The position numbers and the translations under genes are program-made. Positions 42,575-52,402 of a DNA stretch of 64,000 bases are shown here, piece by piece. The stretch lies in assembly GCA_964453435.1 (NCBI GenBank), contig CAYVQZ010000001.1, positions 186,001-250,000 on the forward strand, written 5' to 3'. Position 1 is the first letter of the stretch; the number at the start of each line of letters is the position of its first letter. A model generated the notes under the pieces. It did no database searches. It was not told the origin of the DNA and worked only from the letters and a program-made list of their open reading frames with translations. This stretch comes from CAYVQZ01 sp964453435 (GTDB lineage: Bacteria; Abyssobacteria; SURF-5).

Positions 42575-43759
42575 TTATGAAAGGACTGACCGGTAGATTT
42601 CCAGGTAAGCATGCAGCGCGGCCCGTGGCGGGAACTTCTCAACGGCGATAGCGCGGCCGCGCCGGCCGAGCTTTTTTTTCAGGTCGCGATTCCGTAGAAT
42701 CTCGGCTGTCTTCTCGGCCATCGCGTCGACATCGCCGAGGGGCAAAAGGAACCCCGATTGTCCGTCTTCGACAACCTCGCGCAATCCGCCGACATCGGCA
42801 GTGACAACCGGTACTTCGCACGCCATGGCCTCGAGGGCGGCAAGCCCGAAGCTTTCCATTTCGCTCGTCAGTACGAAGACCGATGCATTCGACAGGATGT
42901 CGACAACCCTTTGGGTCACTCCCATGAAAATGACATCCGGGGCAATGCCCAACGACCTCGCCAGCCCGGCGGCCTTCGCCCTGTCGGGTCCGTCGCCGAC
43001 CATCAGCAACCGGCACGACATGGCGTCGCGAACCCTCTTGAAGATTTCGATGACGTCGGAGACCCTCTTGACGGGTCGGAAGTTGGAGATGTGGACAATG
43101 GTCGGCACGGGATGGCCTTCCGGCGCTTGTTGGGCAAAAGGAGTTGTTCCGCTCCCTTGGCCTTCGCCCCGTCCCTCTTCATCGGACAATTTCAAATCGG
43201 TTTTTGCGCTGTCGCGGCAATACTCTTGCATATCGACAAAGTTGTAGACCGTCTTCACCTCCTTGTTGAGACGAAAACACTCCTTCACCGTCTTCGTGAG
43301 CCAGTTCGAAACGGAGGTGACGGCGTCGCACGCCTCGATGCAGAAACGAACGAGCGGGCGATAGGAAGGATCGGCGCCAACCAGCGTGATATCGGTTCCG
43401 TGCAGCGTACAAACGATTTTCAGTGGTTTCGGGGCAAGCATTTCGCGAGCAAGGTATGCGCTGAGCGCGTGGGGAATCGCGTAATGGACATGGACCAGGT
43501 CCAGGTTGGCGGCGTCGGCCACATTCGCCATTTTCACGGCCAGCGCCATATCGTGGGGAGGATATCTCAAGGGCGGATACTGCGTCGCCTCGACCTCATG
43601 AACCGTTATGCCGGGATGGCGCGTGCCCGCCAGGTTAAACGGTATGTCGTGGCAGACAAAATGTACCTCGTGCCCTTCTTCCGCGAGAAGTTTGCCCAAG
43701 GCCGTGGCGATTGCGCCGCTGCCGCCGACCGTGGCGTGGCAGGTGATGCCTATTTTCAT
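42575..43759 (-). CDS. bshA: N-acetyl-alpha-D-glucosaminyl L-malate synthase
   Basis: About 394 residues, GT4-type glycosyltransferase. GITCHATVGGSGAIATALG, HVHYAIPHALSAYLA, TLHGTDITLVG and the C-terminal SEMESFGLAALEAMACEVPV block are those of BshA, which makes GlcNAc-malate from UDP-GlcNAc and malate, the first step to bacillithiol. The start overlaps the bshB1 stop (ATGA). It ends the pyk-bshC-bshB1-bshA operon. Confidence 0.95.
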   Translation of the reverse strand: MKIGITCHATVGGSGAIATALGKLLAEEGHEVHFVCHDIPFNLAGTRHPGITVHEVEATQYPPLRYPPHDMALAVKMANVADAANLDLVHVHYAIPHALSAYLAREMLAPKPLKIVCTLHGTDITLVGADPSYRPLVRFCIEACDAVTSVSNWLTKTVKECFRLNKEVKTVYNFVDMQEYCRDSAKTDLKLSDEEGRGEGQGSGTTPFAQQAPEGHPVPTIVHISNFRPVKRVSDVIEIFKRVRDAMSCRLLMVGDGPDRAKAAGLARSLGIAPDVIFMGVTQRVVDILSNASVFVLTSEMESFGLAALEAMACEVPVVTADVGGLREVVEDGQSGFLLPLGDVDAMAEKTAEILRNRDLKKKLGRRGRAIAVEKFPPRAALHAYLEIYRSVLS

Positions 43760-44490
43760 GGACGGCACCAGAGTTCGAACGGATTCTCTATGCGAAGCGC
43801 GCCGTGCATATAATACGGTTCTCCGTACTTCGCGCCGACCATGGCGCCATAGGTCCGGTCACGGAGCGCCAGCGTATCGAGGAAACCGGGCTGAGAAATT
43901 CGGGTCTCATCCTCATCGGCCGCGTCGGGCCGGAAGAATTGGGAAGCGTGCGCCCTCACAGCCTCCATCTTTCGTTCGAAATATTCGTCGATCGGGACGA
44001 TGAACGTCGGCTCGAAGCGGTAGCGCGTCATATAATGAATGACTCTCTCGGGACGATACCGCTCCTGGCCGGTCTCGATCTTTCGGAGGCCTGCGAAGTA
44101 GGCGGCCTCCTTCACCAATCTTCCGCAATTGGCATGGTCGGGGTGTTCGCATTCCCAGTACGGAATTATTATCATGGCGGGCCTGTATCTGCGGAGCACG
44201 GTGATGATTTTGAGACGCGATTCAAGGGTGTTCGACACGTTTCCATCCGGCATGTCGAGACATGCTCTTGTCTTCGCCCCGATAATTCGAGCGGCCGCCT
44301 GTGCTTCCTTTGTGCGAATCTCGGGGGTCCCGCGCGTACCCAGTTCCCCGCGGGTGAGGTCGACGATGCCCACCGCAAGGCCGTTGTCAACGAGGCGGCA
44401 GAGCAGGCCGCCGGCGGTCATGTCAACATCGTCCGGATGCGCTCCGAACGCAATCACATCGAGCTTGTCGGCCTCGTGTGCGTCAGACAT
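43756..44490 (-). CDS. bshB1: Bacillithiol biosynthesis deacetylase
   Basis: 244 residues, LmbE-like zinc deacetylase. The zinc motif is AFGAHPDDVDMTAGG, with DLTRGELGTRG and ECEHPDHANC contributing further active-site residues. It removes acetate from GlcNAc-malate. It overlaps bshC by 8 bases and bshA by 4. Confidence 0.95.
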   Translation of the reverse strand: MSDAHEADKLDVIAFGAHPDDVDMTAGGLLCRLVDNGLAVGIVDLTRGELGTRGTPEIRTKEAQAAARIIGAKTRACLDMPDGNVSNTLESRLKIITVLRRYRPAMIIIPYWECEHPDHANCGRLVKEAAYFAGLRKIETGQERYRPERVIHYMTRYRFEPTFIVPIDEYFERKMEAVRAHASQFFRPDAADEDETRISQPGFLDTLALRDRTYGAMVGAKYGEPYYMHGALRIENPFELWCRP

Positions 44491-46081
44491 ATATGACCTG
44501 CCTGTCGAAGTTCTTGATATCGATTGCTTTTTCGAGCGTCCCGATCAGTTGAACGCCGTATGAAAACAAATAGGGGAAAACGTTGAAGACCCGCTCCTGG
44601 TCTTTGCCCTCCGGAAACAGGTGCGCCTTAAGTTTTTCAACCTGCTGCTGCGCGACCTCGTGGTCGTCCTGCTGCGACTGTGCAAGCCTGTCGCGAAGCT
44701 TGTCCATCTCATACCCGATCTTCCTCTTCAATTTGTCTATCGGCTCGACGAGAGTCGGGTCCGCTTCATCCACCTCGCGGCGAAACTCGTCGAGGAGCAT
44801 CTGCATGACATCAAGCTTGCGGTCGCATGACTGGACGATGGGACGGGGCGCCTTCTGCGCCATGACCGCCTCGAGAAGCTCTTTCCTGCTCTTTCGGGCA
44901 TCGTCCACCTGCAATCCGTATCTCTCCAGAATCTTCGCTATCTTTGACTCGACAAGCGCCACCCTGCTTCGCGGATAGACCACCGGCATGACGAGGTCGA
45001 AAAACGAATAGACGTTTCGCATCTGCGCGAAGTAGGCGACCTCGCCGGGACCGGCGACGTAGGCCACTGTCGGTAATATGTGGTCTTGCACGAGCGGCCT
45101 CAGCGCCGCGCTCGGGCTGAACCGCTGCGGCTCCCGGGCAAGCAGGTCAAGCATCTCCGCTTGGCTGTATTCGAGTCCGACCCGTTCAATAATGAATCTG
45201 TCCTGCTTGAATCGCACCTTGTTGCGGCGTCCTTGGGCGTAGAAGAAGAAATTGACGTCATCAACCTTTCGCTCGATTTGCTGATGATAGCCGAGCGCGC
45301 GCAGTTGTGCGCCCGCCTCGTTTATCAGGCGCGACGACCGCAGCGGCATTTTAATCTCGGTTCCGATGACGGGCCGCGCGAGTTGCCGCGAGGGCGGCAG
45401 GTGAGCGTCGATGATAATCAATCCGTACGAGCCGAACAGGGCCTGCATTAAATGGGAGAACCAGTCGGCGAGCGAGTAGCAGCGCTCGAGCGAATTGCGC
45501 AGCAAGTCCAGAAGAAACGGCTTGAACTCGCTCTCGTTCGTATCACCCGCCATCAGGTCGATGAGAAAGTTCAGGGACGGCTCGAGCGGAATGTCGAAGA
45601 TGGACTTTCCCTCCACCTCGGCTTGCGGTTCGTACAACAGACTGATTACGCGGCTGTCACGGTTAATGAACTCGGCGTGGCGGACCTCCCGGAAATCATG
45701 GTCTTCGGATGCGTTCCAGAAGACGGGCACGGCGCGGAGACCGAGTTCTTCCGTAAGGTGTCGGGCGAGTTTTATTGCGGTTATCGTCTTGTAGACCGTA
45801 TACAGAGGGCCGGTAAAAATTCCCGGCTGCTGCCCGGTAACAACGGCAAAGGCGCCGTCCTGGCCAAGCATGTCGATATTGCGGAGCGTCTCGTCGCTGC
45901 AATCCATCCGTTTGTTGTACAGCTTGATTTCGTTCACCTGCTCCTCGGTGAACCGCCGCTGCTGAGTGCCGCGCAACTCTTTGAGCGCCCCTGCCAGGTC
46001 GCGCGGGTCATAGCGGAAAAACTGCCGCAGCTTCCGGAAGTCTTCACAGTAATCCGTAAACAGCTCGCGCACCCGCGTCAT
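44483..46081 (-). CDS. bshC: Bacillithiol biosynthesis cysteine-adding enzyme
   Basis: 532 residues, full length for BshC. Diagnostic blocks are AVVTGQQPGIFTGPLYT, VPVFWNASEDHDFREV and YVAGPGEVAYFAQ, with a coiled-coil region near 430-480. It adds cysteine to GlcN-malate to give bacillithiol. Its start overlaps the pyruvate kinase stop (ATGA). Confidence 0.95.
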   Translation of the reverse strand: MTRVRELFTDYCEDFRKLRQFFRYDPRDLAGALKELRGTQQRRFTEEQVNEIKLYNKRMDCSDETLRNIDMLGQDGAFAVVTGQQPGIFTGPLYTVYKTITAIKLARHLTEELGLRAVPVFWNASEDHDFREVRHAEFINRDSRVISLLYEPQAEVEGKSIFDIPLEPSLNFLIDLMAGDTNESEFKPFLLDLLRNSLERCYSLADWFSHLMQALFGSYGLIIIDAHLPPSRQLARPVIGTEIKMPLRSSRLINEAGAQLRALGYHQQIERKVDDVNFFFYAQGRRNKVRFKQDRFIIERVGLEYSQAEMLDLLAREPQRFSPSAALRPLVQDHILPTVAYVAGPGEVAYFAQMRNVYSFFDLVMPVVYPRSRVALVESKIAKILERYGLQVDDARKSRKELLEAVMAQKAPRPIVQSCDRKLDVMQMLLDEFRREVDEADPTLVEPIDKLKRKIGYEMDKLRDRLAQSQQDDHEVAQQQVEKLKAHLFPEGKDQERVFNVFPYLFSYGVQLIGTLEKAIDIKNFDRQVIYV

Positions 46082-47562
46082 CGCTGCCCTCTCTTCCCGT
46101 CGCGCGAGGGACCATACTCGCCCACCCGGACAAGCTGCATCATGTTTGTGGTCCCGGGGACGCCGAGCGGATATCCCGCAGTAATGATTATATTGTCTCC
46201 CTTGCGAACCATGCGCCGACTGAGCAGTTCGCGTTCTACGTTCGATATCATTTCGTCGACCGTCTCCGCGTTTTGCACACGAATCGGCTCTACGCCCCAG
46301 TACAGGCTCATTCGGGGAAGAATGCGCGGATTCTGGGTGGCCGCGATTATCGGGGCGTCCGGCCGGTACCTTGATATTTTCTGCGCGGTGAATCCGGACG
46401 ACGTGAAGCAGACGACAAGCTTGGCGCCGAGGGGTCCCGAGGTGGTCATGACAGCCAGTCCGATTGCGTTCTCGAAAGCCATGTCGTTCCGGTTTTCGAC
46501 CCTGTGACTCATCCTCTTGTTTCTCTCTCCAGAATCCCCGATCAAGTATCTGTCCGCTTCTGCGGCGATCTTTGCCATCACCGTGACCGCCTTTACGGGA
46601 TACGAACCGATAGCCGTTTCGCCCGACAACATGACCGCATCGGTTCCGTCATAAATCGCGTTTGCGACATCCGAGGCTTCCGCCCGCGTCGGTGTCGGCC
46701 GGGCTATCATCGACTCGAGCATCTGCGTCGCGGTTATGACCGGCTTCCCGTCTCGTATGCAGCGTCTGATGATATCCTTCTGAATCTGGGGCACTTTCTC
46801 CGGCAGCATTTCAACCCCGAGATCCCCGCGAGCCACCATGATTCCATCAGCTTCGGAAATAATCGCGTCGATGTTCTCGAGCGCTTCCGGTTTTTCAATC
46901 TTGGCGATGATTGGCGTGTCAGCCTTGAGTTTTTTCAGCAAGGCTCTCAACCGGCTTACATCGCCCTTTCGTTGAACGAAGCTCAGCGCAAAATAATCCA
47001 CGCCGAGGGCGACTGCGAAGCGAACGTCCTCCCGGTCCTTCCTTGTTAGGGGAGGCGCGGATATCTTCACCCCGGGAAGATTCATTCCCTTGTGCGCCCC
47101 CAGTTCTCCCCCGTACACGACGCGGCAGAAAATGTCGCTTCCCTTTACCTCGGTGACTTTGACTTCCATCGAACCGTCATCGAGCAAGATGCGGTCACCG
47201 GCTTTCACGTCCTTGTGCAGCCGCTTATACGTGGTCGAGATGAGGTTGCCTTTTCCCTTAACGGGGCGGGTTGTAATTATGAGGATGCCCCCTTTCCGAA
47301 GGGTTAACGGCTTGCCGGCCAACTCGCCGGTTCGGATTTTCGGCCCCTGCAGGTCCGCAATTATTCCGATGGGCCGTTTGAGTTTCGCGCTCAGCCTCCG
47401 GATTTCGTTCAGGTTGCGTTCGTGTTCCGAGCGACGGCCATGTGAGAAATTGAGGCGGGCCAAGCCCATTCCCGCCGCAATCAACTCCTGCAATACGCTC
47501 GGGTCATCGGTACTCGGACCAATCGTGGCTATGATTTTCGTTCGCCTCATCGTCTCCGACAC
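46078..47562 (-). CDS. pyk: Pyruvate kinase
   Basis: 494 residues. Visible motifs are TIGPSTDDPSVL, LARLNFSHG, GIIADLQGPKIRTGE, IIAKIEKPEALENID, MVARGDLGVE and the substrate-binding VITATQMLESM. A C-terminal allosteric domain follows. It makes pyruvate and ATP from phosphoenolpyruvate. It is the first gene of the bacillithiol operon, overlapping bshC by 4 bases, so pyruvate kinase and thiol synthesis share transcription. Confidence 0.97.
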   Translation of the reverse strand: MSETMRRTKIIATIGPSTDDPSVLQELIAAGMGLARLNFSHGRRSEHERNLNEIRRLSAKLKRPIGIIADLQGPKIRTGELAGKPLTLRKGGILIITTRPVKGKGNLISTTYKRLHKDVKAGDRILLDDGSMEVKVTEVKGSDIFCRVVYGGELGAHKGMNLPGVKISAPPLTRKDREDVRFAVALGVDYFALSFVQRKGDVSRLRALLKKLKADTPIIAKIEKPEALENIDAIISEADGIMVARGDLGVEMLPEKVPQIQKDIIRRCIRDGKPVITATQMLESMIARPTPTRAEASDVANAIYDGTDAVMLSGETAIGSYPVKAVTVMAKIAAEADRYLIGDSGERNKRMSHRVENRNDMAFENAIGLAVMTTSGPLGAKLVVCFTSSGFTAQKISRYRPDAPIIAATQNPRILPRMSLYWGVEPIRVQNAETVDEMISNVERELLSRRMVRKGDNIIITAGYPLGVPGTTNMMQLVRVGEYGPSRDGKRGQR

Positions 47563-47642
47563 GTGTCAATGCGGGCCATTCGCGCTTCGCTGCCCGACAA
47601 AAACAGAAAGGAATCTCCAGAAAAATCCGGCAATTTCAATGC

Positions 47643-47671
47643 ATTATAGTCAAACAACGAGGCTTTTGCAA
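47643..47671 (-). promoter_or_regulatory. Sigma70-type promoter of pyk-bshCBA
   Basis: On the minus strand TTGCAA, 17-bp spacer and a perfect TATAAT. Start near 47636, about 74 bases before the pyk ATG. Confidence 0.65.
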
Positions 47672-47766
47672 TTAAGTCCATAGCTGCGAACCGGGCATGT
47701 TTCGATCCGTTCTGTACGGCGATTAGCGTCGGCGGCGACATTGCGCCAAGGTCCGGCAACATCCGC

Positions 47767-49005
47767 TCATTCTTCCGCGCGGCTCGAAACAGCAGACGCC
47801 CCGAGAACGACATTTACAGCGGCTGCCTGACGCATGTGGAACTCGGTCCGGAGTTCCCACGCCCAGAGAATAAGAAGGGAGATATTCGGTATCAAGGGGA
47901 TTTTGATGACACTGGAAAAGAAAATCAGGGTCACAACAGTTGCGGCCATCATGAGCTGTTTCGGTTTCTCTTTCTCCAGCACCGAAAAGAAGAAGGCGGG
48001 ATATATCCCCATCAGGTGCTCTTCCCACATGATGGGAAAGGGGAGCAACGCAACAAAAAACCACGGCAGCCCGTCGCTTTCGGGATTTTTTGACACAATG
48101 AGCGCAACAATGCCGAACAGCAGAATTCCAAGGATGTTTATGGTCCCCACGGCCTCCAATGGAGCATACTTGAGAAGCGACAAGTTTACGCTGTAGAGGT
48201 TCTTGGAGTGATAATACAAGGTGGCGGGCGCGTGCGAAACAAAGTCATAATACGTGGTTAGGTCGATGCCCTCGACCAAAAGGGAAGCCAGGAACCCCAG
48301 TGCGCACGTGGCGACAACGCCCCCGAATGCGCTCCAATTCCTCTTCCTGGCGGCAGTGAAAAGAAGGAATATCAAAACAAGCAAAAGATACGGCTTGACC
48401 ATAAAAGCAAGGCCCAGCGCCGCGCCGCCGAGAAAGCGGACCCCGACCTTTTTGGACAGGCGAACCGCCGACAGGTGAAGAGCGACCAAACCGCCCACCC
48501 AGATGTTGGTGTTGCCCAGTTCCACATTCCGCATAAACGGAAGCAGGCCGATAATGACAATCGAGGCCAATGAAACGAGGCCTACGGGGGAGAGCCTCCC
48601 TTTCTTGAAATAGTAATTTACCGCAAGGATGAGAGAGACCGCAATGGCGGCTCCAAAGCACCAATTGAGAATGCCGACGATATTCTGATATTGTCGCAGG
48701 CTGCCGTCTCCCCTGTTCAGCAGGAAACGCATGAAGGCAAAATACGTCGGGGCCTCTGCCTGAAGATTGCTCAAATAAGGGGTGGTCCGGCTGGCGGCGC
48801 CAACGTACATGAAGCCGGCGTCGCACAGAGAACCGACTCGAAGCATGTGCCCGCCCCACAGGAAAACGATCATGCTCAAGAAGCACAAAGGCAACGCCGA
48901 AAGAATGATTCGTACCGCCTTGCTTCCGGTTTTCCCATAGAAGAAAAGGAACGGAAAAAAGAAAATATACGCGCCGAAAAAAATCGCTATTTCATACCGA
49001 CTCAT
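47767..49005 (-). CDS. GT87-like polytopic membrane glycosyltransferase
   Basis: 412 residues, about 10-12 membrane helices. ELGNTNIWVGGLVALHLSA and GGAALGLAFMVKPYLLLVL match the DUF2029/GT87 pattern (asparagine-rich loop and conserved Lys-Pro), enzymes that transfer mannose or arabinose from polyprenyl-phosphate. No other envelope-glycan gene is adjacent, so the acceptor is unknown. Confidence 0.75.
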   Translation of the reverse strand: MSRYEIAIFFGAYIFFFPFLFFYGKTGSKAVRIILSALPLCFLSMIVFLWGGHMLRVGSLCDAGFMYVGAASRTTPYLSNLQAEAPTYFAFMRFLLNRGDGSLRQYQNIVGILNWCFGAAIAVSLILAVNYYFKKGRLSPVGLVSLASIVIIGLLPFMRNVELGNTNIWVGGLVALHLSAVRLSKKVGVRFLGGAALGLAFMVKPYLLLVLIFLLFTAARKRNWSAFGGVVATCALGFLASLLVEGIDLTTYYDFVSHAPATLYYHSKNLYSVNLSLLKYAPLEAVGTINILGILLFGIVALIVSKNPESDGLPWFFVALLPFPIMWEEHLMGIYPAFFFSVLEKEKPKQLMMAATVVTLIFFSSVIKIPLIPNISLLILWAWELRTEFHMRQAAAVNVVLGASAVSSRAEE

Positions 49006-49059
49006 AATCTTTGTATGCGCTTGCGGGATTGAACGTGTTGGCCTTTGCCCGGGACGCTG

Positions 49060-49115
49060 TCAGCCTGTCCCACCATCGAACAGCGCGCGGGACCGTGAAT
49101 CTGTCCGGGAATCCG
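49060..49115. repeat. Short copy of the dispersed intergenic repeat
   Basis: GCGGGACCGTGAATCTGTCC (49089-49108) repeats a phrase at about 7860-7878. The gap 49006-49213 shows no gene. Confidence 0.45.
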
Positions 49116-49213
49116 TCGAGGTGTGTTTCGGGAGCATCACGCCCCCGTAACACGAAAACCCCACTTCATGGAACACTCTCGGATTCCATAAGGGAACCGG
49201 CTCCTCCGAAAGC

Positions 49214-50365
49214 CTATTCAACGACGATTGCCTGCAGGTTTTTGGCCACCTCCTCGTTCAGTTCCACTCCAAGCCCCGGCGTGTCGGGTATCACGAAGTA
49301 TCCGTCGACGGCCCCCCGCTCGAGTGCATTCGTCACCAGCGCGTAGTGCTCGTCGCTGAAGTACGGGAACCACTCCTGTATGAGGAAATTGGTCATTACC
49401 GCATCGAGCTGAACCGCCGCCGCCGTTGCGACGGGGCCGGCGCAATTGTGCGGGGCAACCACGAGGTTGTAGGTTTCCGCGTAGCTCGCGATTTTCTTGG
49501 TTTCGGTCAACCCGCCGGCGAGGCCGATATCGGGCTGCAGGATGTCGAGCGCCTGGTCCTCGACATATTTTCGGAAGTGGTACCGGCTGTAAAGCCTTTC
49601 ACCCGCCGCTATCGGCACGTTCACATTCTCGGCGACTTTCCGCATGCTGTCCACGTTCAATGCGTCAACGGGCTCCTCGTAGAAGAAGGGGTCGAGCTCC
49701 TCCAGCCGCTGGCCAACCTGTATCGCCGACATGGTTCCCAGATTTCCGTGACACTCGATCAGTATGTCGATGTCCGGACCGACCGCCTCGCGCACGGCCT
49801 TCACCCGGTCGTACACGCACTGCGCCATCTCACGCTCGATGACCCGCTCCGGGTAGCCCCAGCTTCCGTCGGGCTTGATGGCAAACGGGTCGAACTTCAT
49901 GGCGGTGTAGCCGTCGGCGACCACCTTCTTTGCGGCCTCGGCGAAATCTTCGGGTGCCGACGCCCCGATATACCAGCCATTCGCATAAAGACGCAGTTTG
50001 TCCCGAACCTTTCCGCCGAGCAGTTCATATGCCGGCACGTTCAACGCCTTCCCCTTAATGTCGTAGAGGGCCTCATCGATGCCGCTCATGGCGCCGTAGA
50101 CGACCGGGCCTCCGCCCTGTCCCCAGAAGGTGTCGCGAAACATTCGTTCCCAAATATATTCGATTCGAAACGGGTCTTGACCCAGCACCAGGAACTCGGC
50201 GATTTCTTTCGCCATTCGGGCGCCGGCTTCGCCTCCCAGACCATATGCGAGCGCTATCTCGCCGATTCCCGAAATGCCCTCGTCGGTGCTGATGCGCGTT
50301 ATGACCGGGCTCATCCACGAACGCGGCGGCGGGGCGGTGAAAATCTCTATCTTTGTGATCTTCAT
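49214..50365 (-). CDS. Mandelate racemase/galactonate dehydratase-type enolase-superfamily enzyme
   Basis: About 383 residues. The capping N-domain (KITKIEIFTAPPPRSWM) precedes a TIM barrel. Visible are the YTAMKFDPF base region, metal ligands DILIECHG, FYEEPVDAL and IAAGERLYSR, and the catalytic His in VAPHNCAGPVATAA. The pattern is closest to acid-sugar dehydratases (D-galactonate/ManD-like). Substrate cannot be set from sequence. GGAGG precedes the ATG at 50365. Confidence 0.88.
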   Translation of the reverse strand: MKITKIEIFTAPPPRSWMSPVITRISTDEGISGIGEIALAYGLGGEAGARMAKEIAEFLVLGQDPFRIEYIWERMFRDTFWGQGGGPVVYGAMSGIDEALYDIKGKALNVPAYELLGGKVRDKLRLYANGWYIGASAPEDFAEAAKKVVADGYTAMKFDPFAIKPDGSWGYPERVIEREMAQCVYDRVKAVREAVGPDIDILIECHGNLGTMSAIQVGQRLEELDPFFYEEPVDALNVDSMRKVAENVNVPIAAGERLYSRYHFRKYVEDQALDILQPDIGLAGGLTETKKIASYAETYNLVVAPHNCAGPVATAAAVQLDAVMTNFLIQEWFPYFSDEHYALVTNALERGAVDGYFVIPDTPGLGVELNEEVAKNLQAIVVE

Positions 50366-50723
50366 GAGCGTTTCTCCTCCTTCCAATAATCAAGCTGATT
50401 AATCGGGTTCCGTCTGCGCCGTCGCGGCAAGGCGCTATGATAGCACGGCTGGGCGGCCGAACGCTCCTCATTATACATGATTCCTGCCCCAAAAGATGCG
50501 GGGTCTTCCACGGTTTTTAGCCAGGGCGTCGGGTGGAGAGCGCGCCTCTCAGGCGGTCCCACGCGTTGTTCTGCCCGCCGCCCCTGCCCGCGGCTGCGGC
50601 GAGTGGCGCGTTTTTTGCTAATACTAGAGTGTCGGTAGTTTCCAAATTCACGCCGGGTCCGGCTTAAAACTATGATTAGAAACGGCTTATGAATTATCTG
50701 ACTTTCCAGTGGGAGAAGGCGAT
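50366..50723. other. 358-bp intergenic region
   Basis: This region separates the divergent enolase-superfamily gene and the FHA gene. I see no gene, repeat of the dispersed family or strong -35/-10 pair in it. GTTCTTTTTTGCTAATAC-type AT-rich sequence near 50610 is the likeliest promoter zone. Confidence 0.3.
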
Positions 50724-51443
50724 ATGGCAATCCTGACGCTATTGTTCGGACGCGAAGTGTTAGAGACGTACGAGATATGTAAGGAAAAGTTGATTATCGG
50801 CCGGGCGGAAGATTGCGATATAGAAATTGACAACCTGGCAGTCTCGCGTCACCACGCGATCATAGAAAAACAAGACGGCATCTTTACCATCAACGACCTC
50901 GACAGCAACAATGGCACGTTCGTGAACGGCCAACGGATACAGGAGTCAGCCCCTCTTACCTTCGGCGACGAGATCGGTATCGGCAAACACGTGCTTGTTT
51001 TTGACAGCCATTCCCGAAAGGTCAAGCCTTCCGATGCCGTCCCGGCAAACGCAGGCGCACAACCCGATATGGACCTGGCGGGCCGCGGAACCATGTTCGT
51101 TGAGCCGGAGATGATGCAGAAGATTCAGAAGAAGGGCACTGTCGCCCGGAAAGCTCATCTCCTAATCAAGGATGGTGTCACAGACAACGGAAAGATCATC
51201 CCCCTCGAAAAAGGCGACATCGTGTTCGGAAAAACATCGGATTGTGACGTGAGAATCAAAGGATTGTTCGCGTCGCGGCGCCATGCCATCCTGAGCCGCC
51301 TGGAAAAAGGATATCAGGTGACCAACCTCGCCGTCCTCTCCCCGACCCGGGTGAACGGAATAAAAATCGAATCGGCTTTCCTCTGCGACGGCGACGAGAT
51401 CGCGATGGCCGGCAGCGCGTTCGTGTTTCATACGGAGCGCTGA
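50724..51443 (+). CDS. Tandem FHA-domain protein
   Basis: 239 residues. Two forkhead-associated domains lie at about 5-95 (IGRAEDCD, SRHHAII, SNNGTFVNG) and 150-235 (FGKTSDCD, SRRHAIL, PTRVNGI), joined by a linker. The second has lost the Asn-Gly-Thr pattern. It could bind two phosphothreonine sites. The domain family is shared with the FHA gene at 11761. No active Ser/Thr kinase is present in the window. ATG at 50724 follows GGGAGAAGG. Confidence 0.9.
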   Translation: MAILTLLFGREVLETYEICKEKLIIGRAEDCDIEIDNLAVSRHHAIIEKQDGIFTINDLDSNNGTFVNGQRIQESAPLTFGDEIGIGKHVLVFDSHSRKVKPSDAVPANAGAQPDMDLAGRGTMFVEPEMMQKIQKKGTVARKAHLLIKDGVTDNGKIIPLEKGDIVFGKTSDCDVRIKGLFASRRHAILSRLEKGYQVTNLAVLSPTRVNGIKIESAFLCDGDEIAMAGSAFVFHTER

Positions 51444-51645
51444 CAGAGACCGGCTGTTCCGACTATCGAGTTCCCATTCCTAATTTTGTTTCCGCGGGAA
51501 ATGCAGAAATAAAAGGGTAAGGGAATGGATGGTTCTTTTGCTCCAATGGCAATTCCGACAGCGCTTCGCGCCAGCGGAGGCAACGTTGCCGCTCGTGGTC
51601 CCTCCTGAACGAGGGGGCGTTCAGGACGTGCAGAAACCAATGCTT

Positions 51646-52005
51646 TTACAGGCTCGCTTTCCCGGAAACGCTGTGGATCAATTCAATCAGTTGGTGACCC
51701 CTGAACGGTTTTGTTAACAGGGCGTCCGGCTGATGTTCGTCCATCTCCTCGGGATATGCGGTGACCATGACAACGTTGATTGCAGGATAATTCTTCTTCA
51801 CATATCCGAGCAACTCCGTACCGTTCATGCCCGGCATTTTCCGGTCCGTCAACACCATGGCTATCTCCCATTCGGCGAGGAGCCGGACCGCCTCATTCCC
51901 TGAGGACGCGAGCAAGACTTCATAGCCTTCTGCCGCAAGCACGCGCGCTATCTGCCGCCGTTGTATTGGATCATCCTCGACAACCAGAATCGGATGCTCA
52001 ATCAA
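51646..52005 (-). CDS. Stand-alone response-regulator receiver
   Basis: 119 residues, one CheY-like domain with a complete active site: EDD near the start, phospho-acceptor in VLTDRKMPGMNG, Thr in MVTAYP and Lys in LLTKPF. With no output domain it should act by protein contact. No histidine kinase gene is adjacent. This canonical receiver contrasts with the Glu-substituted one at 624-1985. Confidence 0.94.
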   Translation of the reverse strand: MIEHPILVVEDDPIQRRQIARVLAAEGYEVLLASSGNEAVRLLAEWEIAMVLTDRKMPGMNGTELLGYVKKNYPAINVVMVTAYPEEMDEHQPDALLTKPFRGHQLIELIHSVSGKASL

Positions 52006-52247
52006 GGCGCTTCCCCCGGCTTCTTTCTTCTCGTGTCTGTTCGGTCATCACCATTTTTTCCATTTGGCGACACCCGAAGCGCGGTAATAATAATGCGATA
52101 GTATGTCACAACGCTCTTGAAGAGTGCAAGGAAAAATCTTTTGGGCGGAATGTATCGGTGCGGCCTCAAAAAATTTTCTTATGGTTCCACATTCTGTCGA
52201 AATCTCAGCGCAGGGACGGGTGGCGCCGCCGCACGGGTGGCGCCGCG

Positions 52248-52290
52248 GGTTCTTGGGGGACACCATGCGACATGGTGTCCCCCAAGAACC
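52248..52290. repeat. Perfect 20-bp-arm palindrome
   Basis: Arms GGTTCTTGGGGGACACCATG and CATGGTGTCCCCCAAGAACC flank a 3-base loop (CGA). A near-identical hairpin lies at 57346 and a weaker one at 21234. It may be a mobile hairpin element or act as a bidirectional terminator. Confidence 0.85.
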
Positions 52291-52324
52291 TTGACCGGGT
52301 AATCCACTTATTGTTTTCGCTGAA

Positions 52325-52367
52325 CGAATCACGCGCTTCGCGTGACCGCGCAATCCGCGGGATAGAA
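52325..52367. repeat. 43-bp repeat identical to 36623-36665
   Basis: It is the exact second copy of the sequence with the CACGCG-CTT-CGCGTG hairpin. It lies 35 bases after the perfect palindrome. The region 52006-52400 has no gene. Confidence 0.8.
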
Positions 52368-52402
52368 CAGGGACTGTTCGCGAAACACGGACGATCTAAC
52401 TG

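Noticed and set aside
43760..43800. A tRNA T-loop-like GTTCGAAC
   Set aside because: It lies within the coding end of bshB1, and no cloverleaf can be formed around it.
52248..52290. A CRISPR-like repeat
   Set aside because: Copies are scattered over tens of kilobases and are not arrayed with spacers.
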